A stretch of 35,092 nt of DNA, taken from assembly GCA_004555955.1 (NCBI GenBank), contig SFJG01000014.1, forward strand, positions 1 through 35,092. The letters are read 5' to 3'. Position numbers and translations under genes: made by a program. The DNA is from Bacteroidales bacterium. GTDB lineage: Bacteria > Bacteroidota > Bacteroidia > Bacteroidales > Muribaculaceae. Below, piece by piece: positions 1-7,955 of this stretch; position 1 is the stretch's first letter; each line of letters opens with the position of its first letter. The notes under the pieces were generated by a model. That model ran no database searches and was not told where the DNA came from. It saw only the letters and a list, made by a program, of their open reading frames with translations.

Positions 1-239
1 CACATCGATTACAATGCACGCATTGCGCTCGCTGTGACTTTCAAAATCTGCTCAAAAATATCCGCCTCTACGACCCTAAAAATTTAAGGAACGCGCTCTA
101 AGCGCAAATGAAGGTATTTTTAGACTTATCCTAACAAAATCGGCAAAACGTGCGTCTATTTCACAAAAAAACAATAAATTTGCCAAGAATTTGAAGTGGC
201 GACATTTCGCCGACAATTTATTTTAGTATAATTATAATT
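1..239. other. Upstream region of korA with small palindromes
   Basis: No gene is visible here. Two small inverted repeats stand out: CAATGC/GCATTG at 12-25 with a 2-base centre, and GCGCT/AGCGC at 93-105 with a 3-base loop. A third hairpin, GGCGA-CATT-TCGCC, lies in the presumed korA leader near 198-211. On the minus strand about 24 codons are open between stops in the first 90 bases, too short to call. The region may be the edge of an intergenic repeat, but that is only a suspicion. Confidence 0.4.
175..182 (+). promoter_or_regulatory. Probable -7 box for korAB
   Basis: TAAATTTG matches the Bacteroidetes TAnnTTTG -7 element and lies 57 bases before the korA ATG. No convincing TTTG-type -33 element sits 19-20 bases upstream, so this is a weak or activator-dependent call. 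Confidence 0.4.
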
Positions 240-2084
240 ATGTTAGAAAAAACCAGTGTAAAGACTCTTGAGAATGTTGTAGTCCGCTTTTCGGGCGACA
301 GCGGCGACGGAATGCAGTTGGCAGGCAACATCTTCTCAAACGTATCAGCCGGTATGGGCGACCAAATTTCGACGTTCCCCGACTATCCGGCAGAGATACG
401 CGCACCGCAAGGCACTCTTAGCGGTGTGTCGGGATTTCAAGTTCACATAGGTCGTGGCGTGCACACTCCGGGCGACCAAGCCGACGTGCTTGTTGCCATG
501 AATCCGGCAGCCCTCAAGCGCCATTGCAGTTACCTCAAGCGCGGCGGTGTTGCCATTGTCGACATCGACAGCTTCCGCGAACAAGACCTCAAAAAAGCGC
601 TATATACAACCGATGACCCCTACCGCGAAATCGGGCTCGATGCTCAAGTCGTCGAAGTGCCAATCTCGTCGATGGTCAAAGACGCGTTGGCTGATTCGGG
701 ACTCGACCTTAAGTCGATGCTTCGCTGCAAGAATATGTTCGCATTAGGCTTGGTATGCTGGCTCTTCGACCGTCCTCTCGACGCCGCTCTCCACCATCTT
801 AAGAACAAATTCAGCCGCAAGCCCGCCATCTACGAAGCAAATGCAAAAGTGATGCGCGCCGGCTACGACTACGGCAACAACATACACGCATCGGTGTCGA
901 CCTACCGCATCGAGTCGAGCGACGCTCGCCCTGGTACATACACCGACGTCAACGGAAATACGGCTACCGCATGGGGTCTCATCTACGCTTCCGAGAAGTC
1001 GGGACGCCCCCTCTTCTTGGGCAGCTACCCAATCACCCCGGCAACCGACATCCTTCACGAACTCGCCAAGCGCAAAGACCTCGGCGTAAAGGCTTGCCAA
1101 ATGGAAGACGAAATCGCCGGAATATGCTCTGCCATCGGCGCTTCGTTTGCCGGCAACCTTGCCGTTACAACCACTTCCGGTCCCGGTCTGGCACTCAAAA
1201 GCGAAGGTCTCGGATTGGCTGTTATGGCTGAACTTCCGCTGGTTGTCATCGACGTACAGCGCGGCGGCCCGTCGACCGGTCTTCCCACAAAAACCGAGCA
1301 AACCGACTTGCGCCAAGCCCTCTACGGACGTAACGGCGAAAGCCCCGTTGTAGTGCTCGCCGCAGCATCGCCGACCGACTGCTTCCACATGGCTTTCGAG
1401 GCTGCTCGTATCGCCATCGAACATATGACGCCCGTTGTGCTCCTCACCGACGCGTTCATCGCCAACGGCTCGTCGGCATTCCGCTTGCCCGACGAAGACG
1501 AATACCCCGCCATCAAGCCGCGTTTCGTTGCCGAAGCCGACCGTGAAAACTGGCGCCCATACGACCGCGACCCGCAAACTCACGCTCGCTTCTGGGCTAT
1601 CCCGGGCACTCCCGGGCTGGCACATCGCCTCGGCGGCTTGGAGAAAGACAGCAGAACAAGCGCAATCTCCAACGACCCGCAGAACCACGAAAAGATGGTG
1701 TTGCTGCGTCAAGCAAAAGTTGATGCCGTTGCCAACGACATCCCCGAACTCGAAGTGTACGGCGACCCGCAAGCCGACACGCTCGTTGTCGGTTGGGGCG
1801 GCACGTTCGGCCACATCCACGAAGCCGTCGACAGCCTCAATGCCGAAGGCCGTCACGTGGCTATGGCTCAATTCCGCTACATCAACCCGCTGCCGAAAAA
1901 CACCGGTGAAGTGTTCGCTCGCTACAAAAAGATAGTGGTTGCCGAACTCAACCTCGGTCAGTTTGCCGACTTCGTTCAAGCGAAATTCCCCGCCGCACAA
2001 ATCCGGCGCATCAACAAAATTCAAGGTCAACCTTTCCTCGTTGAGGAAATCAAAGAAGGTGTCATTAAAGCAATGGAGGAATAA
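240..2084 (+). CDS. korA: 2-oxoacid:ferredoxin oxidoreductase, alpha subunit (2-oxoglutarate type)
   Basis: With KorB it decarboxylates a 2-oxoacid, most likely 2-oxoglutarate, to the acyl-CoA and passes electrons to ferredoxin in the cytoplasm. The 614 residues show the fused gamma-alpha layout. An N-terminal gamma domain (about residues 12-190) opens with VVRFSGDSGDGMQLAG. The alpha-subunit pyrimidine-binding domain starts near residue 260 with LGSYPITPATDILHELAKR and continues through TTTSGPGLALKSE. The C-terminal domain II ends near residue 610. Length and order match Bacteroidetes KorA. The ATG at 240 fits the start of the gamma domain and follows an AT-rich leader. korB begins 3 bases after the stop, so the pair is surely co-transcribed. 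The exact oxoacid cannot be fixed from sequence; 2-oxoglutarate is inferred from the fused subunit type. Confidence 0.93.
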   Translation: MLEKTSVKTLENVVVRFSGDSGDGMQLAGNIFSNVSAGMGDQISTFPDYPAEIRAPQGTLSGVSGFQVHIGRGVHTPGDQADVLVAMNPAALKRHCSYLKRGGVAIVDIDSFREQDLKKALYTTDDPYREIGLDAQVVEVPISSMVKDALADSGLDLKSMLRCKNMFALGLVCWLFDRPLDAALHHLKNKFSRKPAIYEANAKVMRAGYDYGNNIHASVSTYRIESSDARPGTYTDVNGNTATAWGLIYASEKSGRPLFLGSYPITPATDILHELAKRKDLGVKACQMEDEIAGICSAIGASFAGNLAVTTTSGPGLALKSEGLGLAVMAELPLVVIDVQRGGPSTGLPTKTEQTDLRQALYGRNGESPVVVLAAASPTDCFHMAFEAARIAIEHMTPVVLLTDAFIANGSSAFRLPDEDEYPAIKPRFVAEADRENWRPYDRDPQTHARFWAIPGTPGLAHRLGGLEKDSRTSAISNDPQNHEKMVLLRQAKVDAVANDIPELEVYGDPQADTLVVGWGGTFGHIHEAVDSLNAEGRHVAMAQFRYINPLPKNTGEVFARYKKIVVAELNLGQFADFVQAKFPAAQIRRINKIQGQPFLVEEIKEGVIKAMEE

Positions 2085-2087
2085 ACA

Positions 2088-3101
2088 ATGGAAGAAAAAA
2101 AATATCAGCCATCCGATTATAAAAGCGACCAATACGTACGCTGGTGTCCCGGCTGTGGCGACCACGCCATCTTGAACGTGCTCCACAAAGCCATGGCAGA
2201 ACTCGGCGTAGCCCCGGAACGCACCGCCGTAATCTCCGGCATCGGCTGCTCGTCGCGCTTGCCCTACTACATGAACACCTACGGCTTCCACACCATCCAC
2301 GGACGCGCTGCCGCTATCGCCACCGGCTTCAAAGTGGCAAACCCGGAGATGACCGTTTGGCAAATATCGGGCGACGGCGACGGACTCGCCATCGGCGGCA
2401 ACCACTTCATCCACGCCGTACGTCGCAACGTCGACCTAAACATGCTGCTGCTCAACAACCGCATCTACGGACTTACAAAAGGACAATATTCGCCGACATC
2501 AGCCCGCGGATTCGTCTCTAAATCGTCGCCTTACGGCACTACCGAAGACCCGTTCATCCCCGCGGAATTGGTGTTCGGCGCTCGCGGAACATTCTTCGCC
2601 CGCAGCCTCGACGTTGAACTCAAAATCAGCCAAGAAGTTATGGTAGCCGCAGCTCGCCACCACGGCGCTTCGGTTGTCGAACTGCTCCAAAACTGCGTAA
2701 TCTTCAACCAAGGCATCCACAGCTATGTGTCGGCTAAAGAGAACCGTCCCGACCACACCATCCACTTGCGTCACGGCGAAAAGATGATTTTCGGTGCCGA
2801 CGGCAACAAAGGTATCGTGCAAGACGGATTCGGGCTCAAAGCCGTGACAATCGGCGAAGACGGATATACCATCGACGACGTGCTTACCCACGATGCTCAC
2901 TGCTCGAACAACTTCTTGCATCAGCAACTCGCCATGATGGACGGCGTGACAATGCCGTTGGCGTTGGGCGTTATCCGCGACGTCGACGCTCCGGTCTACG
3001 ACCGCGAAGTGGCAGCTCAAACCGAAACGGTGAAAGCTTCAAAGCCCTACTCGACGCTCCGCGACATGATTCTCGCCGGCGAAACCTGGACAGTAAAATA
3101 A
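2088..3101 (+). CDS. korB: 2-oxoacid:ferredoxin oxidoreductase, beta subunit
   Basis: This is the thiamine-diphosphate-binding catalytic partner of KorA. The 337-residue protein carries CPGCGDH at residues 20-26, the ThDP/Mg motif around GDGDGLAIGGNH (95-106) and LLNNRIYGLTKGQ downstream. Cysteines 20, 23, 54 (GIGCSS) and 203 (LLQNCV) are placed as expected for the single 4Fe-4S cluster of Sulfolobus-type two-subunit enzymes (family knowledge), so the pair may not need a separate polyferredoxin subunit. None is encoded next to it. The ATG at 2088 lies 3 bases after the korA stop, and a strong terminator follows at 3126. This suits a Bacteroidales running an incomplete or reductive TCA branch, which is inference. 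Confidence 0.93.
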   Translation: MEEKKYQPSDYKSDQYVRWCPGCGDHAILNVLHKAMAELGVAPERTAVISGIGCSSRLPYYMNTYGFHTIHGRAAAIATGFKVANPEMTVWQISGDGDGLAIGGNHFIHAVRRNVDLNMLLLNNRIYGLTKGQYSPTSARGFVSKSSPYGTTEDPFIPAELVFGARGTFFARSLDVELKISQEVMVAAARHHGASVVELLQNCVIFNQGIHSYVSAKENRPDHTIHLRHGEKMIFGADGNKGIVQDGFGLKAVTIGEDGYTIDDVLTHDAHCSNNFLHQQLAMMDGVTMPLALGVIRDVDAPVYDREVAAQTETVKASKPYSTLRDMILAGETWTVK

Positions 3102-3125
3102 GTGATTCTTTCACATTATATGCTT

Positions 3126-3161
3126 AAGGAAGACGCGACGCAAGTCCGCCTTCCTTTTTTT
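3126..3161 (+). terminator. Rho-independent terminator after korB
   Basis: AAGGAAG (3126-3132) pairs with CTTCCTT (3150-3156) and runs straight into seven T. It closes the korAB operon. Confidence 0.85.
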
Positions 3162-3392
3162 GTCGGCACACCATCAACCGCCACACCCACCGAAACGACA
3201 AAAATCGCAAAAAAATCGCCGCTAACGTAAGGAAAAAAATTATCTGTCGGAAAGACACTCAAGTTCCAATTATTTTTACTACTTTTGCAAAAACCACCCT
3301 CAAAAGGTGGTAACATACCACCAAAATCGGGCGTTTTAACACATTAGAGGCGCTTCATAGCTCAGATCTTGTCGTAGGGCCAACGCCATCAG
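3162..3392. other. Non-coding stretch with promoter-like box and alternative hairpins
   Basis: No intact gene. TACTTTTG at 3280-3287 looks like a Bacteroidetes -7 box. The next bases hold ACCACC (3293-3298), GGTGGT (3306-3311) and ACCACC (3317-3322), so the middle arm can pair with either neighbour but not both. A further imperfect stem of GGGC with GCCC, enclosing GCCAT/ATGGT, lies at about 3377-3401. TAGCTCAG at 3358-3365 resembles a tRNA D-arm, but no tRNA is present. Confidence 0.5.
3280..3322 (+). promoter_or_regulatory. Possible promoter plus leader with mutually exclusive stem-loops
   Basis: The -7-like box TACTTTTG would place a transcript start at about 3292, directly before three 6-base arms. 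Arms 1 and 2 pair perfectly (7-base loop); arms 2 and 3 also pair perfectly (5-base loop). That is the geometry of an attenuator or RNA switch. No T-run follows arm 3, so it is not a plain terminator. The -33 element is poor. The only downstream candidate gene is the broken winged-helix ORF. Confidence 0.35.
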
Positions 3393-3748
3393 ATGGTGCC
3401 CATGCGTCATTACGAGAAATTCGTCATTTTTTGGCTTACTTCAAGAAGTTGATTATAAATGAAATTAAAGCGAACATCGATTTTGTTACCAAATCGGCGG
3501 ATAATATATGGTGGTACGACGGACAAATAGTTAAGAGCGCGTTCCTTAAATTTAGAAGCCACAATACGTCAAAGATATTATTTGCTCTTCAAGAAAATCC
3601 GGCTATAACGTATGAAGAACTGACAAAATTAATCGGCATCAATACATCTGCCATTCAGAAGCAAATAAATAATCTAATTAAGAATGGATACATCCAACGC
3701 AAAAATTCTGATAGTGAATGGTATGTATTAATCACATCAACGATATAA
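3393..3748 (+). pseudogene. Winged-helix DNA-binding fragment, apparently frameshifted
   Basis: The frame ending at 3748 has no ATG; the first usable codon is TTG at 3431, and it stays open upstream only to 3314. Its C-terminal part (KILFALQENPAITYEELTK, then IQKQINNLIKNGYI) is a typical winged helix-turn-helix. It resembles the tail of AlbA_2/Schlafen-type ATP-binding proteins and Fic-associated regulators. A second frame starts with ATG at 3393 (or 3402), reads MVPMRHYEKFVIF and stops at once. The two frames would join into one protein of about 118 residues if the T run at 3427-3432 had seven T instead of six. It may be a decayed remnant, a phase-variable gene or a sequencing error. I see no partner domain nearby. 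Confidence 0.5.
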
Positions 3749-3966
3749 GCGTCGGTTCAAAAATGCTCTTAATCAGATTTTTTGCAAACTATTTCGTCGA
3801 TTTCGGGAATTTTCAGTAACTTTGCAGTCGGTCTTATTGCAGAAGCACCGCGCACCGGGCTGCGCCCGACTTACGCTATAAGCCGACTCGCGAATTTGAA
3901 TCGCATTTGCGGTCGGTCTTATTGCTGACGCATTTACAAAAAAGAAACGGAACAATATAAAAAGAC
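3749..3966 (+). promoter_or_regulatory. pheT leader region
   Basis: TAACTTTG at 3817-3824 is a good -7 box, with no strong -33 element. The inferred leader of about 140 bases contains a 27-base imperfect direct repeat (3821-3847 and 3906-3932, shared core GTCGGTCTTATTGC) that flanks a GC-rich hairpin, CGGGC-TGC-GCCCG, at about 3857-3869. The first repeat copy overlaps the -7 box. The leader may regulate pheT; no T-box or leader peptide is recognisable. Confidence 0.45.
3821..3932 (+). repeat. 27-base direct repeat pair in the pheT leader
   Basis: Copy 1 is at 3821-3847 and copy 2 at 3906-3932. They share TTTGC, then GTCGGTCTTATTGC, then GA.GCA, with three mismatches. Starts are 85 bases apart. 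Confidence 0.75.
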
Positions 3967-6435
3967 ATGAATATATCATACAAATGGCTGAAGGACTATC
4001 TGGACTTTGACCTAAGCCCTGAAGAAGTATCGAAAGCATTGACTTCGATAGGTTTGGAAACCGACGGGGTAGAGAAAGTAGAAACCATCAAGGGCGGCCT
4101 CGAGGGCATCGTCATCGGCAAGGTACTCACCTGCGAAGAACATCCCAACAGCGACCACCTACACATCACCACCGTCGACCTTGGCAACGGCGAGCCTACG
4201 CAAATTGTCTGCGGAGCGCCTAACGTGGCTGCCGGGCAACACGTCGTTGTGGCTACCGTCGGCACAAAGCTTTACGACGGCGACAACGAATTTACCATCA
4301 AGAAGTCGAAAATCCGCGGCGTGGAATCGTTCGGTATGATTTGCGCAGAAGACGAAATCGGCATAGGCACGTCGCACGATGGTATCATCGTGCTCCCCGA
4401 AACGGCTGTGCCCGGCACTCCCGCTCGCGAATATTATAACGTCGAAGACGAATACGTTATCGAAGTAGACCTCACGCCTAACCGCATCGATGCTGCGTCG
4501 CACTACGGCGTGGCGCGCGACTTGGCAGCTTGGATGAAGCGTCAAGGCATGGCGTGCCGCTTGCATCGTCCCGACGTCGACAATTTCCATAGCGACCGCA
4601 CCGACGGAGCTTGCTCGGTGACTGTCGAAGCCAAAGACGCTTGCATCCGCTATTGCGGCGTGACTATTCGCGGCGTGAAAGTTGCCGAAAGTCCCGAATG
4701 GCTCAAAAAGTGCTTGACCACTATCGGCCAACGCCCGATAAACAACGTTGTCGACGTAACAAACTACATCCTCAACGCATTCTGCCAACCGTTGCACTGC
4801 TTCGACCTCAAGAAAGTCAAAGGCGAGCAAATCGTGGTACGCACCGTCGACGATGGCACTAAATTCACCACTCTCGACGGCGTTGAGCGCACTATGACCT
4901 CTGCCGACTTGATGATATGCAACGCCGAAGAGCCGATGTGCATTGCCGGCGTGTTCGGCGGTCTCGACTCGGGAGTAACCGAAGAGGCTACCGACATCTT
5001 CCTCGAATCGGCTTGCTTCCATCCCACTTGGGTGCGCAAAACGGCACGCCGTCACGGTCTTAGCACCGACTCGTCGTTCCGTTTCGAACGCGGCGTCGAC
5101 CCCAACAACACCGTCTACGCTCTGCAACTTGCAGCCACCCTCATTAAGCAACTTGCCGGAGGCGAAATCTGTGGCGACATCGTCGACATCTACCCCAACC
5201 CGGTAGAACGCGCAAGCGTGCAACTTTCGCTCGACTACGCATACAACTTGATTGGCAAACACATCGGCAACGATGTTGTCAAAGAAATACTCGGCTCGCT
5301 CGAAATCGAAATCGTCGGCGAAAGCGACGGCGTGCTCGACCTGCGCGTGCCCACCTACCGCGTCGACGTGACTCGTCCTTGCGACGTTGTCGAAGACGTG
5401 CTCCGCATCTACGGATACAACAACGTGGAATTCGGCAACACCGTACAGTCGAGCCTCTCTTACCAACAACCGACCGACGTGTCGAACCACCTGCAAGAAC
5501 TCGTGTCGGAGCAACTTACCGCAGGCGGCTTCCGCGAAATAATGAACAACTCGCTGTCGGCGGTTTCCTACTACGAACCGCTCGAGATGTATCCGCTGGC
5601 AAACTGCGTACGTCTGCTCAATCCGCTCAGCAACGACCTGGCTGTGATGCGTCAAACGCTGCTCTTCGGCGGACTCGAAAGCCTTGCGCACAACATCAAC
5701 CGCAAGAACGCCAACCTGAAAATGTACGAGTTCGGACACGTCTACGTTCAGAACCCCGCGGCTGAATCGACCGATGAAAAGCCGTTGGCACCCTACACGG
5801 AAAGCCAGCACCTCGGCATCTGGATGACCGGCGACCTCTACGCGGCAAACTGGGCGGTCGGCGAGCGCCATGCTACGGTCTACGACCTTAAAGCCGTTGT
5901 CGAAAACGTGTTTGCACGCCTGGGCATCGCCATCGGCGGCGAAATCGTGGCTACGCAAGTCAAAAACGAAATATTCTCGGCGGCTATCGAATATACCAAC
6001 CGCGGCGGCAAACTCATCGGACGCCTCGGCATCGTGGCTAAACGTCTCACCAAGGCAACTGACGTCGACCAGGAAGTATACTTCGCCGAACTCGATTGGG
6101 ACGCACTGATGCGCATGGCATTGAAGAAGAAAGTGGAATATACCGACTTGGCAAAATCGATGCCCGTCAAGCGCGACCTGGCGCTGCTCATCAGCAAAGA
6201 CGTGACGTTTGCCGACGTTGAACGCGTAGTGCGCGCAAGCGAAAAACGCCTGCTCAAATCGGTTACACTCTTCGACGTCTACGAAGGCAAGAACCTCGAA
6301 GAAGGCAAAAAGTCGTATGCCATCAGCATGATTCTCCAAGACGACGAAAAGACCCTCAACGACAAGCAAATCGACGCCGTAATGAATAAAATTATCGCCA
6401 ACTTGCAAAAACAGTTAGACGCAAAACTCAGATAA
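3967..6435 (+). CDS. pheT: Phenylalanine--tRNA ligase beta subunit
   Basis: The beta chain of the alpha2beta2 synthetase that charges tRNA-Phe. At 822 residues it is full length. It begins MNISYKWLKDYLDF, the usual bacterial PheT start. An EMAP-like tRNA-binding OB fold follows at about 40-150 (CGAPNVAAGQHVVVATVG). The B3/B4 editing region comes next (ITTIGQRPINNVVDVTNYIL and FRFERGVDPNN), then B5 (about 400-475), the catalytic-like core, and a C-terminal anticodon-binding FDX-ACB domain (about 730-822, KSMPVKRDLALLIS). pheS is not in the window, so the two subunits are unlinked here, as is common in Bacteroidetes. yebC follows after 31 bases and probably shares the transcript. Confidence 0.97.
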   Translation: MNISYKWLKDYLDFDLSPEEVSKALTSIGLETDGVEKVETIKGGLEGIVIGKVLTCEEHPNSDHLHITTVDLGNGEPTQIVCGAPNVAAGQHVVVATVGTKLYDGDNEFTIKKSKIRGVESFGMICAEDEIGIGTSHDGIIVLPETAVPGTPAREYYNVEDEYVIEVDLTPNRIDAASHYGVARDLAAWMKRQGMACRLHRPDVDNFHSDRTDGACSVTVEAKDACIRYCGVTIRGVKVAESPEWLKKCLTTIGQRPINNVVDVTNYILNAFCQPLHCFDLKKVKGEQIVVRTVDDGTKFTTLDGVERTMTSADLMICNAEEPMCIAGVFGGLDSGVTEEATDIFLESACFHPTWVRKTARRHGLSTDSSFRFERGVDPNNTVYALQLAATLIKQLAGGEICGDIVDIYPNPVERASVQLSLDYAYNLIGKHIGNDVVKEILGSLEIEIVGESDGVLDLRVPTYRVDVTRPCDVVEDVLRIYGYNNVEFGNTVQSSLSYQQPTDVSNHLQELVSEQLTAGGFREIMNNSLSAVSYYEPLEMYPLANCVRLLNPLSNDLAVMRQTLLFGGLESLAHNINRKNANLKMYEFGHVYVQNPAAESTDEKPLAPYTESQHLGIWMTGDLYAANWAVGERHATVYDLKAVVENVFARLGIAIGGEIVATQVKNEIFSAAIEYTNRGGKLIGRLGIVAKRLTKATDVDQEVYFAELDWDALMRMALKKKVEYTDLAKSMPVKRDLALLISKDVTFADVERVVRASEKRLLKSVTLFDVYEGKNLEEGKKSYAISMILQDDEKTLNDKQIDAVMNKIIANLQKQLDAKLR

Positions 6436-6466
6436 ACAATAGTATAAACAAAGATAAAACAAAACA

Positions 6467-7201
6467 ATGGGAAGAGCATTTGAATATCGCAAAGCGAGAA
6501 AATTGAAACGCTGGGGCAATATGTCTCGCACTTTCACGAAAATCGGTAAGGAAATCACAATCGCGGTGAAAGCCGGTGGCCCTGACCCGACAGGCAACTC
6601 TCGTCTGCGCGCGCTGCTTCAGAATGCCAAGGCAGCAAATATGCCCAAAGACACCGTAGAACGTGCCATCAAGAAAGCAACCGATAAGGACGCCAGCGAC
6701 TACAAAGAAATCGTCTACGAAGGCTACGGACCTTTCGGTATCGCTATCGTTGTCGAAACAGCTACCGACAACAACACTCGTACAGTGGCTAACGTACGCA
6801 GCTACTTCAACAAATTTGGCGGCTCGCTCGGCACTTCCGGCAGCCTTTCGTTCCTCTTCGACCACAAATGTGTGTTCAAAATCGCCGCTCGCGAAGACAT
6901 TTCGCTCGACGACCTCGAACTCGAACTGATTGACTACGGCGTTGACGAACTCGAAGACGAAGGCGAATCTATCGTGCTCTACGGCGCTTTCGACTCGTTC
7001 GCTAACATCCAAAACTACTTGGAAAGCAACGGCTTCGAAATCCAAAGCGCGGAATTCGAACGCATCCCGAACGACTACAAAGAGGTGACGCCCGAACAAC
7101 GTGAGCAAATCGAAAAACTCCTCGAAAAGTTTGAGGACGACGACGATGTGCAAAACGTATTCCACAACATGAAGGAAGACGAAGCCGACGACGAAGAATA
7201 G
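6467..7201 (+). CDS. yebC: YebC/PmpR family protein (TACO1-like)
   Basis: A 244-residue member of the YebC/PmpR/TACO1 family. These proteins were first described as transcriptional regulators; some members help ribosomes through difficult proline stretches, so the molecular role here is open. The start MGRAFEYRKARKLKRWGNMS and the following TKIGKEITIAVKAGGPDPTGNSRLR region are diagnostic. GYGPFGIAIVVE and the TDNNTRTVANVRSYFNK block mark the second domain. The tail (about 205-244) is extended and very acidic. The gene lies 31 bases after pheT and is closed by a terminator at 7232. Confidence 0.93.
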   Translation: MGRAFEYRKARKLKRWGNMSRTFTKIGKEITIAVKAGGPDPTGNSRLRALLQNAKAANMPKDTVERAIKKATDKDASDYKEIVYEGYGPFGIAIVVETATDNNTRTVANVRSYFNKFGGSLGTSGSLSFLFDHKCVFKIAAREDISLDDLELELIDYGVDELEDEGESIVLYGAFDSFANIQNYLESNGFEIQSAEFERIPNDYKEVTPEQREQIEKLLEKFEDDDDVQNVFHNMKEDEADDEE

Positions 7202-7231
7202 TCTACCCCGAAAACGCATTTTCAAAAATAC

Positions 7232-7284
7232 GCCCGCCTCTATGGTTGTTGCTATTCTGGCGACGCTACAGAGACGGGCTTTTT
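7232..7284 (+). terminator. Terminator after yebC
   Basis: GCCCGCCTCT (7232-7241) pairs with AGAGACGGGC (7270-7279) with one mismatch and is followed by a short T run. It ends the pheT-yebC unit. Confidence 0.75.
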
Positions 7285-7310
7285 AGTTTAACATATAATA
7301 TTTTACCGAC

Positions 7311-7799
7311 ATGAAAAAATTTTGTTTATTATTGATTCTTCTTATCGGCGCAGGGTTGAGTGTAAACGCCGAAAGTACGATTCGCGTTTTCGCTAAAGGT
7401 TTTATCGACCCTGACGTTCGCTTGTTTATCAACGGCGAAGAAGTTTGCAACCTGAACGGACCGATTAATCAAGAGAAAAAAGTGAAAAACTTTGTCTACA
7501 AAGAAAAAGGAGGTATGTCGGAAAACTGCTTCCGCTCGATTCGTGTAAATGGAATAGACAAGGTTACCTTAAAAATCGTAGCCGCTGTGCCCGAATCTAA
7601 GAAGATTAAGGAACTCGGCAAACAAAAGTACTTCGAAGCCGAAAGAACCATAGTTCTATCGGAAGGCTGTACGTTCAACTTCGAGATATCGATGCGAAGT
7701 ATGACAAACCACATGATTAATCTACCACCCGAACAAGACGCATACAAATGGTCGAAAGACTGGGTGGAACTCCCCGAGGTAACCTATCCGAAAGAATAG
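7311..7799 (+). CDS. Small secreted protein of unknown function
   Basis: I do not recognise this 162-residue protein. It starts with a clear Sec signal peptide: MKKF, then a run of leucines and isoleucines, with probable cleavage after VNA near residue 20. The mature part is about 140 residues and looks beta-rich (STIRVFAKGFIDPDVRLFIN, then VTLKIVAAVPESKKIKE). Only a few cysteines are present and no lipobox. A weak resemblance to small periplasmic beta-sandwich proteins is all I can offer. It stands alone: terminators flank it at 7232 and 7829, so it is probably monocistronic. No TAnnTTTG box is obvious in the short gap upstream. Confidence 0.75.
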   Translation: MKKFCLLLILLIGAGLSVNAESTIRVFAKGFIDPDVRLFINGEEVCNLNGPINQEKKVKNFVYKEKGGMSENCFRSIRVNGIDKVTLKIVAAVPESKKIKELGKQKYFEAERTIVLSEGCTFNFEISMRSMTNHMINLPPEQDAYKWSKDWVELPEVTYPKE

Positions 7800-7828
7800 C
7801 ATATCGCTACAAATACATATACACAACG

Positions 7829-7856
7829 AAAGGTCGCCCCACGCGACCTTTTGTTG
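7829..7856 (+). terminator. Terminator after the secreted protein gene
   Basis: AAAGGTCGC (7829-7837) pairs perfectly with GCGACCTTT (7843-7851) around the loop CCCAC and is followed by T-rich sequence. Confidence 0.88.
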
Positions 7857-7907
7857 TTTTCTCCTCTCACCTCTTACCTAAAAAAATGGTAATTGTTCCG
7901 CAAACTC

Positions 7908-7945
7908 TTGGTTATTTGCCAACAAATTCTTACCTTTCGGGCAAA
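7908..7945 (+). promoter_or_regulatory. Promoter and candidate operator of the S24 regulator
   Basis: TTGG at 7908-7911, a 19-base spacer and TACCTTTC at 7931-7938 form a plausible Bacteroidetes promoter. TTTGCC (7915-7920) and GGCAAA (7940-7945) are an inverted repeat bracketing the -7 box. A second short dyad, TTGG/CCAA, lies at 7908-7922. The layout suggests autorepression, by analogy with phage-type S24 repressors. The inferred start near 7945 leaves a very short leader before ATG 7956. Confidence 0.45.
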
Positions 7946-7955
7946 ATTGAGTATT

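Noticed and set aside
744..2414. Long minus-strand open frame across korA-korB
   Set aside because: It mirrors the codon bias of two well-recognised genes, spans their junction and has no recognisable domain.
3350..3425. tRNA-like TAGCTCAG near 3358
   Set aside because: No T-loop TTCGA sequence or acceptor pairing follows at the right distance.
4159..6408. 749-codon minus-strand frame opposite pheT
   Set aside because: Pure antisense shadow of PheT; composition is low-complexity Val/Phe/Ala/Asp/His as expected from GNC-rich codons on the other strand.
7893..7955. Upstream ATG for the S24 regulator
   Set aside because: The likely promoter -33 and -7 elements lie inside this stretch, and the XRE domain begins after ATG 7956.
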